A stretch of 64,000 bases of DNA from Chryseobacterium jejuense (GTDB lineage: Bacteria; Bacteroidota; Bacteroidia; Flavobacteriales; Weeksellaceae): NCBI RefSeq assembly GCF_900100075.1, contig NZ_FNEG01000001.1:620001-684000 (forward strand), written 5' to 3'. The notes under the pieces are model-generated. The model saw only the letters and a program-made list of their open reading frames with translations. It had not been told where the DNA came from and ran no database searches. Positions 43,523-52,512 of this stretch are shown in pieces (the first letter of the stretch is position 1; every line of letters starts with the position of its first letter). The position numbers and the translations under genes are program-made.

Positions 43523-43633
43523 ATCCCTTTTATTTTTTTGAAATTTGAATTGTATTGATAGTTTGTTTTTGATTGTAAGTTTTGGTGGTAATTTAAATCA
43601 AAATGATATTTAAATATATGTTTAATTTTTCGG

Positions 43634-45520
43634 TTAAGCCCTATATTCACTAATCTTTTCCTGGATTTCCCCGATGATTTTTTCGTCATCAATGGTAGAT
43701 GGAATCTGAAAATCTTTTCCGTCCAGTAATGTTCTGATCAGCTTTCTTAAGGTCTTTCCCGATCTTGTTTTAGGTAAGCGTTTGACAACCATTACGTTTT
43801 TCAGAAAAGCTACAGCGCCAATCTTTTCACGAACCATTTGGATGATATTCTTTTCAATTTCTTCTTCGGTAATGGAGGTTCCATTTTTTAAAACAACGGT
43901 TGCAAAGGGAACCTGACCTTTTAAATCATCATCAATTCCCACAACAGCACATTCTGCAACATCAGGATGTGAAGAAACGATCTCCTCCATTTCGGATGTG
44001 GAAAGCCGGTGGCCGGCTACATTGATAACGTCATCCACTCTTCCTGTGATGAAAATATAACCGTCTTCATCCTGTATGGCTCCATCCCCGGAAAAATAAT
44101 AGCCTTTGTATTGTGATAAATAACTGTTTTCAAATCGGTCATAATCATTCCATATTCCCAGCATGGCTCCTGGGGGAAGAGGAAGCTTTATAACTAAATA
44201 ACCTTCATGATGTGGATTGAGCTCCAGTCCGTTTTCATCAAAAATTTTAATATCATATCCCGGAATAGGTTTTCCGGCAGAAGCTCTTTTGATTTTGTAG
44301 TTTTCATCAAAAGTTAATAACCCAAGCATTGGCCATCCGGATTCTGTCTGCCACCAGTGATCGATAGCGGGAACCCCAATATGTTCTGCAAACCAGTCTA
44401 AGGTAGCTACATCACATCGTTCACCGGCAAGAAATTGTTTTCTGAAATTCGATAGATCATATTTTTTAACCAATTCACCGTTGGGATCTTCTTTTTTAAT
44501 TGCTCTGATGGCTGTTGGAGCTGTAAACATAACTGAAACCTTATATTCTGAAATGATTCTCCAGAAAGTTCCCGCGTCAGGGGTCATGATAGGTTTTCCT
44601 TCAAAGACAATTGTTGTATTTCTGTTGAGTAGAGGTCCGTAAACAGAAAAACTATGCCCAACGGCCCATCCAAAATCAGAAGCAGCCCAATAGGTTTCAC
44701 CCGGTTCAACACCATACATGTATTTCATGGAGAACTTTAATGCGGTAGCGTAACCGCCAGTATCACGAACAATACCCTTAGGTTTTCCTGTTGTTCCGGA
44801 GGTGTAAAGCAGATAGAGTGGGTGAGTGGATTCTACAGGAATGCAGTCGGCAGGTGTTGATGTTTGAACCAGTTCTTCATAATCAATCAATCCGTCAAAC
44901 ATTTCATCCTGATTATCTACCAATTTCCTGTTGTAAACAATAATGTTGTCTACTTTATCCTGAGCCAGTTCGATTGCTTTTTCAACCAAAGGAAGGTAGG
45001 GGATTCTTTTGGCAATCTCTATTCCTGCTGTTGCTGTGATTAAAACTTTAGGTTTGCAGTCGTCAATTCTTACAACCAGTTCATGAGGAGCAAATCCCCC
45101 GAAAACCACATTGTGAATGACTCCAATTCTTGCACACGCAAGCATAGCAAAAAGAGTCTGTGGAATCATAGGCATATAAATAACAGCAGTATCTCCTTTT
45201 TTTAAACCTAAAGAAGCTAATCCGCCTGCCAATTTCGATATTTCTTCTTTAGCCTGATTGAAAGTGTATATTTTCTTTTGAGCTGTTACTGGTGAATCAT
45301 AAACAATGGCATTCTGATCTCCGAAACCGTCCTCAATATGCTTGTCAATGCATAAATAACACATATTTAATTTTCCATCTGCAAACCATTGCGGATAATC
45401 ATTGGTATCTTTTGAAAGGATCTTTTGTGGAAATTCAAACCATTGTATTGCAGTAGCCTGTTCTTTCCAGAATTTTTCTTTGTCTTCTATGCTTTGTTTA
45501 AATAGAGTATCTGTATTCAT
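43634..45520 (-). CDS. prpE: Propionyl-CoA synthetase (PrpE-type acyl-CoA synthetase)
   Basis: The 628-residue protein is a second AMP-forming acyl-CoA synthetase, clearly different from acs. The ATP motif LYTSGTTGKPKGIVRDTGGYATAL has the RDTGGY extension typical of PrpE. Further motifs are WWQTESGWPM, ITGRVDDVINVAGHRLSTSEMEE and the modifiable lysine region PKTRSGKTLRK. Propionate is the expected substrate, with acetate as a side reaction. The frame can be opened 32 codons farther upstream from a TTG (45616), but that part consists of translated palindrome DNA and lacks similarity, so the ATG at 45520 (MNTDTLFKQSIEDKEKFW) is chosen. A 37-base palindrome separates it from the upstream response-regulator gene. 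Confidence 0.92.
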   Translation of the reverse strand: MNTDTLFKQSIEDKEKFWKEQATAIQWFEFPQKILSKDTNDYPQWFADGKLNMCYLCIDKHIEDGFGDQNAIVYDSPVTAQKKIYTFNQAKEEISKLAGGLASLGLKKGDTAVIYMPMIPQTLFAMLACARIGVIHNVVFGGFAPHELVVRIDDCKPKVLITATAGIEIAKRIPYLPLVEKAIELAQDKVDNIIVYNRKLVDNQDEMFDGLIDYEELVQTSTPADCIPVESTHPLYLLYTSGTTGKPKGIVRDTGGYATALKFSMKYMYGVEPGETYWAASDFGWAVGHSFSVYGPLLNRNTTIVFEGKPIMTPDAGTFWRIISEYKVSVMFTAPTAIRAIKKEDPNGELVKKYDLSNFRKQFLAGERCDVATLDWFAEHIGVPAIDHWWQTESGWPMLGLLTFDENYKIKRASAGKPIPGYDIKIFDENGLELNPHHEGYLVIKLPLPPGAMLGIWNDYDRFENSYLSQYKGYYFSGDGAIQDEDGYIFITGRVDDVINVAGHRLSTSEMEEIVSSHPDVAECAVVGIDDDLKGQVPFATVVLKNGTSITEEEIEKNIIQMVREKIGAVAFLKNVMVVKRLPKTRSGKTLRKLIRTLLDGKDFQIPSTIDDEKIIGEIQEKISEYRA

Positions 45521-45545
45521 GTCAATAGTGTTGTGTTTGGTGTTT

Positions 45546-45582
45546 TTACCCTTGTCAAGGTTTAAAACCTTGACAAGGGTAA
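45546..45582. repeat. Perfect 37-base palindrome between response regulator and prpE
   Basis: Arms TTACCCTTGTCAAGGTTT and AAACCTTGACAAGGGTAA (18 bases each) pair without mismatch around one base. The core TGTCAAGGTTT...AAACCTTGACA recurs at 58447-58475 in the arg operon with different outer bases that still pair. Confidence 0.9.
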
Positions 45583-45599
45583 TCAAGGATAATTTATCT

Positions 45600-45959
45600 C
45601 TAAAACATCTCCTCAATCTGCTGCATCAGTTTTTTAATGGAATAGGGTTTTGTTACATACGCGTCAGCTCCCATTTCAAGACCTTTTTCAATATCTCTCG
45701 GATTATTTTTGGCACTCAGAAATATCACTTTTGTATTTTTTAGATTTTCATCCTGTTTAATGAGGTCTAGGGTGCTGTATCCATCAAGATTAGGCATCAT
45801 GATATCGAGTAGGATCACATCAGGAATCATTGTTTTTAAAAATTCCAGAACCTCCGTTCCGTCACGGGCAATGTAGACATCGTAACCGTTCTTTTTAAAA
45901 CTGTATTCCAGTGACATTAATATTTTATGTTCGTCATCCGCAATGATTATCTTTTTCAT
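45600..45959 (-). CDS. Receiver-only response regulator
   Basis: The 119-residue protein is one CheY-like receiver domain: acidic pocket DDE (residues 8-10), phosphorylation site Asp52 in PDVILLDIMMPNLDG, Ser82 in FLSAK and Lys104 in YVTKPYS. There is no output domain, because the frame ends right after helix 5. Its start lies 9 bases after the stop of the symporter-histidine kinase gene, so the kinase is the probable phosphodonor. In the Vibrio/Pseudomonas CrbS/CrbR system that controls acs, the regulator carries a LuxR-type HTH. Here the response must pass to another protein or act by protein contact. prpE and acs lie immediately downstream. Confidence 0.93.
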   Translation of the reverse strand: MKKIIIADDEHKILMSLEYSFKKNGYDVYIARDGTEVLEFLKTMIPDVILLDIMMPNLDGYSTLDLIKQDENLKNTKVIFLSAKNNPRDIEKGLEMGADAYVTKPYSIKKLMQQIEEMF

Positions 45960-45968
45960 AAAGGCTTT

Positions 45969-48671
45969 TTAAAGGTGTTCAACTTCATTTTTAATCTCGT
46001 TTATTATTCGGTCAGGAAGGCTGATGGTAAAAGTTACCCCGAGACCGCTGTTTTCAGCTTTTATACTTCCGTTGTGGGCTTGTATAATTTTTTTTGAAAT
46101 GGCAAGTCCAAGTCCGCTTCCTGTAGGTTTTAAAATATTTTGATTTTTGGATTGATAAAATTTGTCAAAAATCATTTCCAGATCTTCTTCAGGAATGTGT
46201 TTCCCGGTATTGAAAATGGTAATTGTTAATTGATTTTCCCTTTCAAATAATTTGGTTTGTATCGTTCCTTGTTCATCCGTGAACTTTAAAGCATTTCCCC
46301 ATATATTCTGAAGGAGCTGGATCATTCTGGCTTCATCATATTCAAATATAACCCGATTCAGGAGATTGACTTCACTTAAATGAATGTTTTTCTGCTGTAT
46401 CAGATGAAGGAGAGGGTTTAGTGCTTTTTTATAGGTTTCAAGAATGTTATTTTGTTGAATACTTAGTAAGATCTCTCCATGCTGAAGCTTGTCAAGATAA
46501 AGAATATCGTTGATGATTTCACTTAATCGGTCAGATTCTGTGATGATATTGTTTAAAAACTCCTGTTTGATATCAAAAGGAATGTCATCGTCGTCAGCTA
46601 GGATTTCTCCGGCAGAACGAATCGCAGTGATTGGAGTTCTCAATTCATGGGCAACAGAATCAAGAAAATCATCCTTTTGACGGTCTTTAACGATCAGGTT
46701 TTCATTAGCATTTCTGAGGTCATCAGAAAGTTTCTGTAATTCTTCAGACTGTTCCGTAAGTCTTTTATTTAAGCTGATGTTTTCCTTTGACTCTTCAAGG
46801 ATGTTTAAAACTTCCTTCAGAGAAATTTTATCTTCTTTGGTAACTCCTTCAATCAGAATTTTAGCGGAAGCAGTTCCGATTCTTCCTGCCAGAAGGTTTT
46901 CCGAGAACTTGATGAATCTTGAATCGGCGGTCTCTGTTTTAGAATCAATATTGTATTTTAAATTGAAAATTCTCAAGGCCTGTTCGGTCTTGTTTTTGCC
47001 TAAAAATCTTTCCAGAATATTTTGAATATCTGAAATATAGGCAGTTCCTCTCCAGATGAATGCATTTTCATGATTTTGAATGTATTTATCAATGTCTACA
47101 TACAGTTCAGCAAAGTTTCTTTCACGGTAATTTCCTTTAGTGCTTACTGAAATAATGGTGAATAAACTGGTATTCACAAGAATCGACCAGAAAAAGATCT
47201 GTGGAATTCTTGCCAGATAAGGAATCGTAAAGAAATCGAAAGAGTTGTACATATCTCTTAAAACCCCTTTGAATTCCTGATTATATGAGAAATAATACTG
47301 TGGGATAATCAATCCGAAATAGCAGATGGCTAACCCGGCAATAAGTCCAATCACAGCGCCTTTGTAACTTCCTCTTCTCCAGAATATAGCTCCGAAAAAT
47401 GCTGGTGCCAATTGTGCAATCACCACAAATGAAATTAATCCTACAGAATCCAGTGATGTTTTTAAAATGAAATATTTATAAAAAGCAAATGCCATGATAA
47501 TCAGTGCGAAAATGCTGAATTTTCTGATGTTGGTGATGCTTCTTGTATTTTGTGCTTCATTTTCAGACTTCAGTTTTCCAAGCAAACCATAAGGAATGAT
47601 GAGGTTATTGGAAAGCATGATGGATAAAGTAATAGCGGAAATGATAATCATGGAAATACATGAACTCAATCCACCGAGGAAAACCAAAACGGTGATTAAA
47701 GTATTACCAAAATGCTGCGGAATTAAAATAGAGTAGAACTCCGGATTTACTTTTTCGCCATCAAAAATTAATCTGCCGCCCCATGCAATCGGAAAAATGA
47801 ATATGGTGAAAATCAATAGATAGAGTGGGAAAAACCAGATGGCTGTTCTGATATGCTTTTCCTGTCTGTTTTCAACAATTGCTGTATGAAACTGTCGGGG
47901 CAATATGCAGATAGCTGTAGCTGAGATCATGCATAAAACCATCCAGTTCATCGCGCCTTCAATACCGTTGAAGGTGTTTTTTTGTTTAAAATCTTCAAAA
48001 CGACTCGCTTTCTGGTAGATGTCATTGAATCCATCAAAAACATAATAGATTACAAAAAGTCCAAGAATAATGATGAAGAAAAGTTTTAAAAAACTCTCCA
48101 GTGCAATGGCAGAAATAATACCCAGTCGTTTTTCCGATGCGTCTACATACCTTGTTCCATAATAGGAGGAAAATAAAGCAATGAGAATAACAACAAATGT
48201 TGCATTATCAGTCAGAATATCTTTAGACATGGGAGTTTCTGTTACCAAGTGAAAAGTTTCAGAGATCGCTTTAATCTGTAATCCGATATAAGGTACAATG
48301 GCAAGAAGACAAACAACTGTGATAATGGCGCCCATGCTTCTGCTGTTTCCATATCGCAATGAGATAAAATCTGCAAGGCTGCTTATTTTATTCACTCTGG
48401 CAATTCTTACAATTCTGGTATTGATATAAATCCAGGCAGGAATAATCATCGCAGGGCCAATATAAATCGGCAGGTAGTTTAATCCGCCTGTAGCAGCTAC
48501 ACCAATGCTTCCGTAGTAAGTCCAGGCAGTACAATACACAGCCAGTGACAATGCATAAATGTAAGGATTGTTGATCCAGAACTTACTTCTTTTCTTCTCT
48601 GCCAGATGGGCAACTAAGAACAGAAGAGCCAGATAAAACAAAACCACGAAAAATAATGCGAAGCTACTCAT
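45969..48671 (-). CDS. Hybrid sodium:solute symporter / sensor histidine kinase (CrbS/CbrA-like)
   Basis: The 900-residue inner-membrane protein joins a transporter-like sensor to a kinase. Residues about 1-520 hold twelve or thirteen helices of the SSS symporter family (YALSLAVYCTAWTYYGSIG, ISSLADFISLRYGNSRSMGA, GLSSCISMIIISAITLSIMLSNN). A linker region follows (about 530-640, possibly STAC). The coiled-coil LNKRLTEQSEELQKLSDDLRN leads into the HisKA box with His675 in SVAHELRTPITA, and the HATPase motifs are NIWGNALKFT and GSGLGLAISKK. Such hybrids sense or import carboxylates or amino acids and, in CrbS, control acetate activation. The next gene is a receiver-only regulator and then prpE and acs. 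Confidence 0.94.
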   Translation of the reverse strand: MSSFALFFVVLFYLALLFLVAHLAEKKRSKFWINNPYIYALSLAVYCTAWTYYGSIGVAATGGLNYLPIYIGPAMIIPAWIYINTRIVRIARVNKISSLADFISLRYGNSRSMGAIITVVCLLAIVPYIGLQIKAISETFHLVTETPMSKDILTDNATFVVILIALFSSYYGTRYVDASEKRLGIISAIALESFLKLFFIIILGLFVIYYVFDGFNDIYQKASRFEDFKQKNTFNGIEGAMNWMVLCMISATAICILPRQFHTAIVENRQEKHIRTAIWFFPLYLLIFTIFIFPIAWGGRLIFDGEKVNPEFYSILIPQHFGNTLITVLVFLGGLSSCISMIIISAITLSIMLSNNLIIPYGLLGKLKSENEAQNTRSITNIRKFSIFALIIMAFAFYKYFILKTSLDSVGLISFVVIAQLAPAFFGAIFWRRGSYKGAVIGLIAGLAICYFGLIIPQYYFSYNQEFKGVLRDMYNSFDFFTIPYLARIPQIFFWSILVNTSLFTIISVSTKGNYRERNFAELYVDIDKYIQNHENAFIWRGTAYISDIQNILERFLGKNKTEQALRIFNLKYNIDSKTETADSRFIKFSENLLAGRIGTASAKILIEGVTKEDKISLKEVLNILEESKENISLNKRLTEQSEELQKLSDDLRNANENLIVKDRQKDDFLDSVAHELRTPITAIRSAGEILADDDDIPFDIKQEFLNNIITESDRLSEIINDILYLDKLQHGEILLSIQQNNILETYKKALNPLLHLIQQKNIHLSEVNLLNRVIFEYDEARMIQLLQNIWGNALKFTDEQGTIQTKLFERENQLTITIFNTGKHIPEEDLEMIFDKFYQSKNQNILKPTGSGLGLAISKKIIQAHNGSIKAENSGLGVTFTISLPDRIINEIKNEVEHL

Positions 48672-48858
48672 TGTACTTTTTTACAATTACAAAGGAAATT
48701 ACGATGGAAATCATCCAGACAGCGAATAGATAGATCAGAATCATTGGGTATCCGAAAACTTCCCGCTCACTATTGAAAAGTAGTGAAATAGGAATGCTGA
48801 AAGCAATCATCAGTCCGATGCTCAGGATAACCAGTTTTTGTTCGTGTCTCTTTTTCAT
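48664..48858 (-). CDS. Small membrane protein, two helices, before the symporter-kinase
   Basis: The 64-residue product from the ATG at 48858 (MKKRHEQKLVILSIGLM) has two hydrophobic segments, LVILSIGLMIAFSIPISLLF and YPMILIYLFAVWMISIVISFVIV. Its 3' end overlaps the symporter-kinase start by eight bases, so translation is probably coupled. The position before a transporter resembles the small partner subunits found ahead of SSS-type permeases (DUF485/DUF4212 kind), but I cannot assign the family from sequence. An upstream ATG (48903) would add 15 unlikely residues. Possibly an accessory subunit of the symporter half. Confidence 0.65.
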   Translation of the reverse strand: MKKRHEQKLVILSIGLMIAFSIPISLLFNSEREVFGYPMILIYLFAVWMISIVISFVIVKKYNE

Positions 48859-48927
48859 AAATGATGATCGATAAAAGATAATTGATGAACATACACTATT
48901 CATCAATTATCATTCAGCTCTTATTAA

Positions 48928-49155
48928 CTATATTTTTTCGTCAGAATACTCTCCTTTTAAGGCGTAGTAACCAAAAATCGCCATTCCGCCTGATATAATT
49001 GGCATTAGTACAAACAGAATGATGATTCCGAAAACCAGATCTTCCTGCTTTCCTGAGGTGATCTTGGGAATTCCCATTACTGTAATTCCAAAATATCCTA
49101 CGATCACTGCTATTGCGATCCAGAGGATGCCTAATATTTTTTTTAGTCCGTTCAT
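48928..49155 (-). CDS. Small two-helix membrane protein after the MFS transporter
   Basis: The 75-residue protein has two helices (ILGILWIAIAVIVGYFGITVM and LVFGIIILFVLMPIISGGMAIFGYYAL) separated by a short polar loop, and ends in an acidic tail (KGEYSDEKI). It resembles DUF6814-like proteins that tend to follow this type of MFS transporter in Flavobacteriia, but I am not certain of that name. It is 43 bases after the MFS stop. It may be an accessory or regulatory subunit. Confidence 0.65.
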   Translation of the reverse strand: MNGLKKILGILWIAIAVIVGYFGITVMGIPKITSGKQEDLVFGIIILFVLMPIISGGMAIFGYYALKGEYSDEKI

Positions 49156-49198
49156 TTTAGTAGTTTTAAAATTAATAAAAATTTGAGTGATTCAGTGA

Positions 49199-50779
49199 TT
49201 AATCGTGAAGATTATTGTTCTTATTTTTAAGATAAATTAATCCGATAACCAGACATACTGCAGCCACTCCGATCGGATACCATAATCCTTCCAGATACCA
49301 TGTTGCATGTCCCGCTTCTTTTCCGGTAGTCACCAGATAAGTAGCTACAGCAGGAAGAAGTCCTCCAAATACACCATTTCCAATGTGATAAGGCAAAGAC
49401 ATAGACGTGTAACGGATTCTCACCGGGAACATTTCAACAAGGAATGCTGCGATTGGCCCATATACCATTGTTACGAAGATAACCTGTATGAATACTAAGA
49501 AAACCAGATACCATTTTGTATTATCACTCACTTTTACAGATTGTGAAACCTTTGGTTCTTCAGCTTTTCCGTCCTTCATAACCGGACCGTTTGGTGCCCA
49601 ATGAACGATGCTGTCTTTTTTAATCAGCGTTCCGTCTGTGAAAAGAGTTTCTTTATGGAAAGTAACAAGGCTGTCCGTAGCAATATCTTTATGGATTTTT
49701 GCGGTTCTTTTTTCTGTAATTCCGCTGGAGGCTACTGTTTTATTTTCAAGGCTGACACTTTTGAACATGCTATCATAAATAGGTCTGTAAGCTAAAATAG
49801 CGACTAGCATTCCGGTCATCATAACAGCTTTTCGTCCTATTTTATCAGATAGCCAACCGAAAAATACAAAGAAAGGAGTTCCTAAAAATAATGCGGTGGC
49901 CATTAAGTAATCTACCTGAGTAGAATCAATATTCATTACTTTCTGCATGAAACTCATAGCGTAAAATTGTCCTGTATACCAGATTACCCCTTGTCCCATC
50001 GCAGCTCCGAAAAGGGCAAGCAAAACAAATTTAAAATTAAATTTATTACCGAAACTTTCCTTCAAAGGATTTTTAGACGTTTTCCCTTCACTTTTCGCCT
50101 TTGCAAAAAGCGGAGACTCTTTCATGTTCTTTCTGATAATATAGGAAACCCCTACCATTAGAATCGAAATCCAGAAAGGGACTCTCCACCCCCAGCCATC
50201 GAATTCTTCAGGAGAAAGTGTACTCTTGGTGATTAAAATAACGATCAGTGATATGAAAAGTCCTGCGGTAGCAGTAGTTTGAATCCATGAAGTCCAGTAG
50301 CCTCTTCGATGAGGCTGTGCATATTCTGCTACATAAGTGGCAGCGCCTCCATACTCACCTCCAAGAGCAAGGCCTTGTAATAATCTCAGGATTAAAACTA
50401 AAACCGGAGCCATGAATCCAATGGTTTCATAACTTGGGATACATCCGATAAGAAAAGTGGAAAAGCCCATGATCAATAAAGTAACAAGAAAAGTATATTT
50501 TCTTCCGATAATGTCACCCAGTCTTCCGAAGAATAGAGCTCCAAAAGGTCTTACCACAAATCCCGCCGCAAAAGTAGCCAGTGTAGATAAAAATGCTGCA
50601 GTCGGATTATCTGCCGGGAAAAATTTAGTTGCTAAAACAATGGCTAAACTTCCGAAGATATAGAAGTCGTACCATTCTATCAATGTTCCGAGTGATGAGG
50701 CAGTAATAACGCTCCAAATGGTGCGGTTTTTCTGCTTGTCGGTCATATTTTCATAGCTTTCGTGATGATTTTCGCTCAT
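49199..50779 (-). CDS. MFS transporter, metabolite:H+ symporter (MHS) type, with a periplasmic insert
   Basis: The 526-residue protein has twelve helices. The MHS signature is seen from TLIEWYDFYIFGSLAIVLATKFFP near the N terminus, with GRLGDIIGRKYTFLVTLL (motif A) and LQGLALGGEYGGAATYVAEYAQPHRRGYWTSWIQ. These features are shared with ProP, KgtP and ShiA, which carry small acids or zwitterions with protons. An unusual hydrophilic stretch of about 85 residues (from about 350 to 435: FKSVSLENKTV ... PKVSQSVKVS) lies between the eighth and ninth helix and is expected in the periplasm or cytoplasm loop. It is second in the porin-MFS-kinase-synthetase locus, so a short carboxylate is the likely substrate. 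Confidence 0.9.
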   Translation of the reverse strand: MSENHHESYENMTDKQKNRTIWSVITASSLGTLIEWYDFYIFGSLAIVLATKFFPADNPTAAFLSTLATFAAGFVVRPFGALFFGRLGDIIGRKYTFLVTLLIMGFSTFLIGCIPSYETIGFMAPVLVLILRLLQGLALGGEYGGAATYVAEYAQPHRRGYWTSWIQTTATAGLFISLIVILITKSTLSPEEFDGWGWRVPFWISILMVGVSYIIRKNMKESPLFAKAKSEGKTSKNPLKESFGNKFNFKFVLLALFGAAMGQGVIWYTGQFYAMSFMQKVMNIDSTQVDYLMATALFLGTPFFVFFGWLSDKIGRKAVMMTGMLVAILAYRPIYDSMFKSVSLENKTVASSGITEKRTAKIHKDIATDSLVTFHKETLFTDGTLIKKDSIVHWAPNGPVMKDGKAEEPKVSQSVKVSDNTKWYLVFLVFIQVIFVTMVYGPIAAFLVEMFPVRIRYTSMSLPYHIGNGVFGGLLPAVATYLVTTGKEAGHATWYLEGLWYPIGVAAVCLVIGLIYLKNKNNNLHD

Positions 50780-50880
50780 ATTGATTAGTTTTTGATGTTA
50801 ATGGAAGAATGGGAAGCTTTGTTCGTAATAGAACTTAACTTAACTCATCTTACAATTTTTATTACCTTAATGTGTTTAGA

Positions 50881-52260
50881 TTATAAGTAGATTTGGAACT
50901 GTACAATGAATTCTCCTTTTGAAGACGGTTTTTCAGTAGGATTGGTATAAACCGGTCTTGTAGAGTATTGTGTAGTGATTTTTGCGTGATGCCCATCGAT
51001 AAACCAGTTCGCTCCAATATCAAACTGAGAAGATGATTTATCAAAAGCCTCGAAGTTTTTGTGAGTATAAGCTGCAAAGGGCTGTATTCTGATTTTTGGC
51101 TTTTCTGCCTGACTTGGTAATAGTAACCCAGCCTGTGCGTAGATAATATTACCTGTTCCGATGGTTGGCTGTAGATTTCCTGGTCCTGCAATGGCTTTAT
51201 TGCCGATAAAGTTTGGATCACTTGCTGCAATATTCATTGTTCCCAGATTTCTTACATAGTTGGGGCCGAAATTGTAGTTATAATATCCGGCGTAAGCAGA
51301 AACTGCCATTTTGTTTTTTGCTTCTCCCAGTGGAATATCTGCAAAAGCATCTACTGCGAAAAGAGTAATGTCATGTTTTTCAACATTTGAGTTTACGGAA
51401 GTTCGGGTTCCGTCTGCCTGATGATAAAATCCGGCTCCCACATTGAAAACTTTCTTCGTTCCCAGATAAGATCCTACTTTGAAAGGTAGGGTGTTAGATT
51501 CCTCGTCAAGAAATTGATATTCAACATATCCGGCCTTTGAAAAACTTGGATTTCCATTGTTGTCTACTGCGACAGCCTTTGATGGATCGGTTACATTCGC
51601 AGGAGCAAGGTCTGTAGCAAAAGGTTTGTTTAAGCTGAAACGGTATTCCAGTTTTCCATATTTACCCTTGGCAAACATTCCGATTTGTCTTCCAAACTGA
51701 TCCGAATTATCAATCAGGGGCCAAGAGAATACCGGAGAATCTACAGTAAGAAAGTTAAGAGTAGAAGCCATGGTCATACGGGAAAGTCCCATATAATAGT
51801 GAAGTCCTGCCCCTAAAGATAAACTGAATTTTCCCGCTTCTCCAGGTAAAATAACTGCGTATTCATTCCATGCATCATGAAAAAACATCTGGGTTTTCTT
51901 ACCATTTCCATAACCTCCTGTTCCTGAGGTGCCTGAAGCGCCGCCGTTAATAAACGTTTGGTTATTGATTCCAAAATGAAGAAGAATCATATATCTTTTG
52001 GAGATCTGTGCATACGTTAAAGCACGTAATCGTCTGTTTCCCAGATTCCAAGTATTGTCTGTAGGTTCATTTCCAACCATACTTCCGGGATTCATGGCAC
52101 TATTTCTTAGCCAAAGTTGATCCCATAAAATAAATCTGATGAATTTGTCACCCTCAGGATTGAGGTTTATTTTTAATCCACTGCCGTAATCCGGAGAACC
52201 CTGCGAATACATAGATCCGCTAATTAAGGCTACTCCAATGAATGTAAGTAATTTCTTCAT
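50881..52260 (-). CDS. Outer-membrane porin-like beta-barrel protein
   Basis: The 459-residue precursor has a signal peptide (MKKLLTFIGVALISGSMYSQ) and then alternating beta strands rich in Tyr, Phe and Gly, ending in an aromatic final strand (SSKGEFIVQFQIYL; barrels often end in an aromatic residue). There is no TonB box or plug, so passive diffusion is likely. Segments such as FIRFILWDQLWLRNSAMNPG and LEYRFSLNKPFATDL are typical of Bacteroidota porins of the type that carry short solutes. It is the first gene of the minus-strand carboxylate locus, 101 bases upstream of the MFS transporter, giving an outer and inner membrane pair for uptake. Confidence 0.82.
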   Translation of the reverse strand: MKKLLTFIGVALISGSMYSQGSPDYGSGLKINLNPEGDKFIRFILWDQLWLRNSAMNPGSMVGNEPTDNTWNLGNRRLRALTYAQISKRYMILLHFGINNQTFINGGASGTSGTGGYGNGKKTQMFFHDAWNEYAVILPGEAGKFSLSLGAGLHYYMGLSRMTMASTLNFLTVDSPVFSWPLIDNSDQFGRQIGMFAKGKYGKLEYRFSLNKPFATDLAPANVTDPSKAVAVDNNGNPSFSKAGYVEYQFLDEESNTLPFKVGSYLGTKKVFNVGAGFYHQADGTRTSVNSNVEKHDITLFAVDAFADIPLGEAKNKMAVSAYAGYYNYNFGPNYVRNLGTMNIAASDPNFIGNKAIAGPGNLQPTIGTGNIIYAQAGLLLPSQAEKPKIRIQPFAAYTHKNFEAFDKSSSQFDIGANWFIDGHHAKITTQYSTRPVYTNPTEKPSSKGEFIVQFQIYL

Positions 52261-52512
52261 AAATTATCAATTTTTGGCGTTGTTTTTTGTGAAAGCCAAA
52301 TTGGAATTAATAATTTGTTTATGAAAATTTAATATATATTAGTGGTAATAGTATAGGTATAATTTGTTACGAGGTAGGAGTTTCGTGTTTTCTTGTCTGG
52401 TGTTTTGAATTTATTTAATTTTTAATCTATTGATATTTAGTTATTTGTTGTTTATTTTTTACATTTCTCATCCCGTATTCCATAACTTGCATCTCGACCC
52501 CTGTATCTCGAT

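Noticed and set aside
41615..45520. Recent tandem duplication of acyl-CoA synthetase
   Set aside because: acs and prpE differ along the whole length and belong to separate subfamilies (the RDTGGY motif occurs only in PrpE).
45521..45616. N-terminal extension of PrpE from a TTG at 45616
   Set aside because: The extension translates the 37-base palindrome and overlaps the response-regulator gene; family similarity starts at MNTDTLFKQ.
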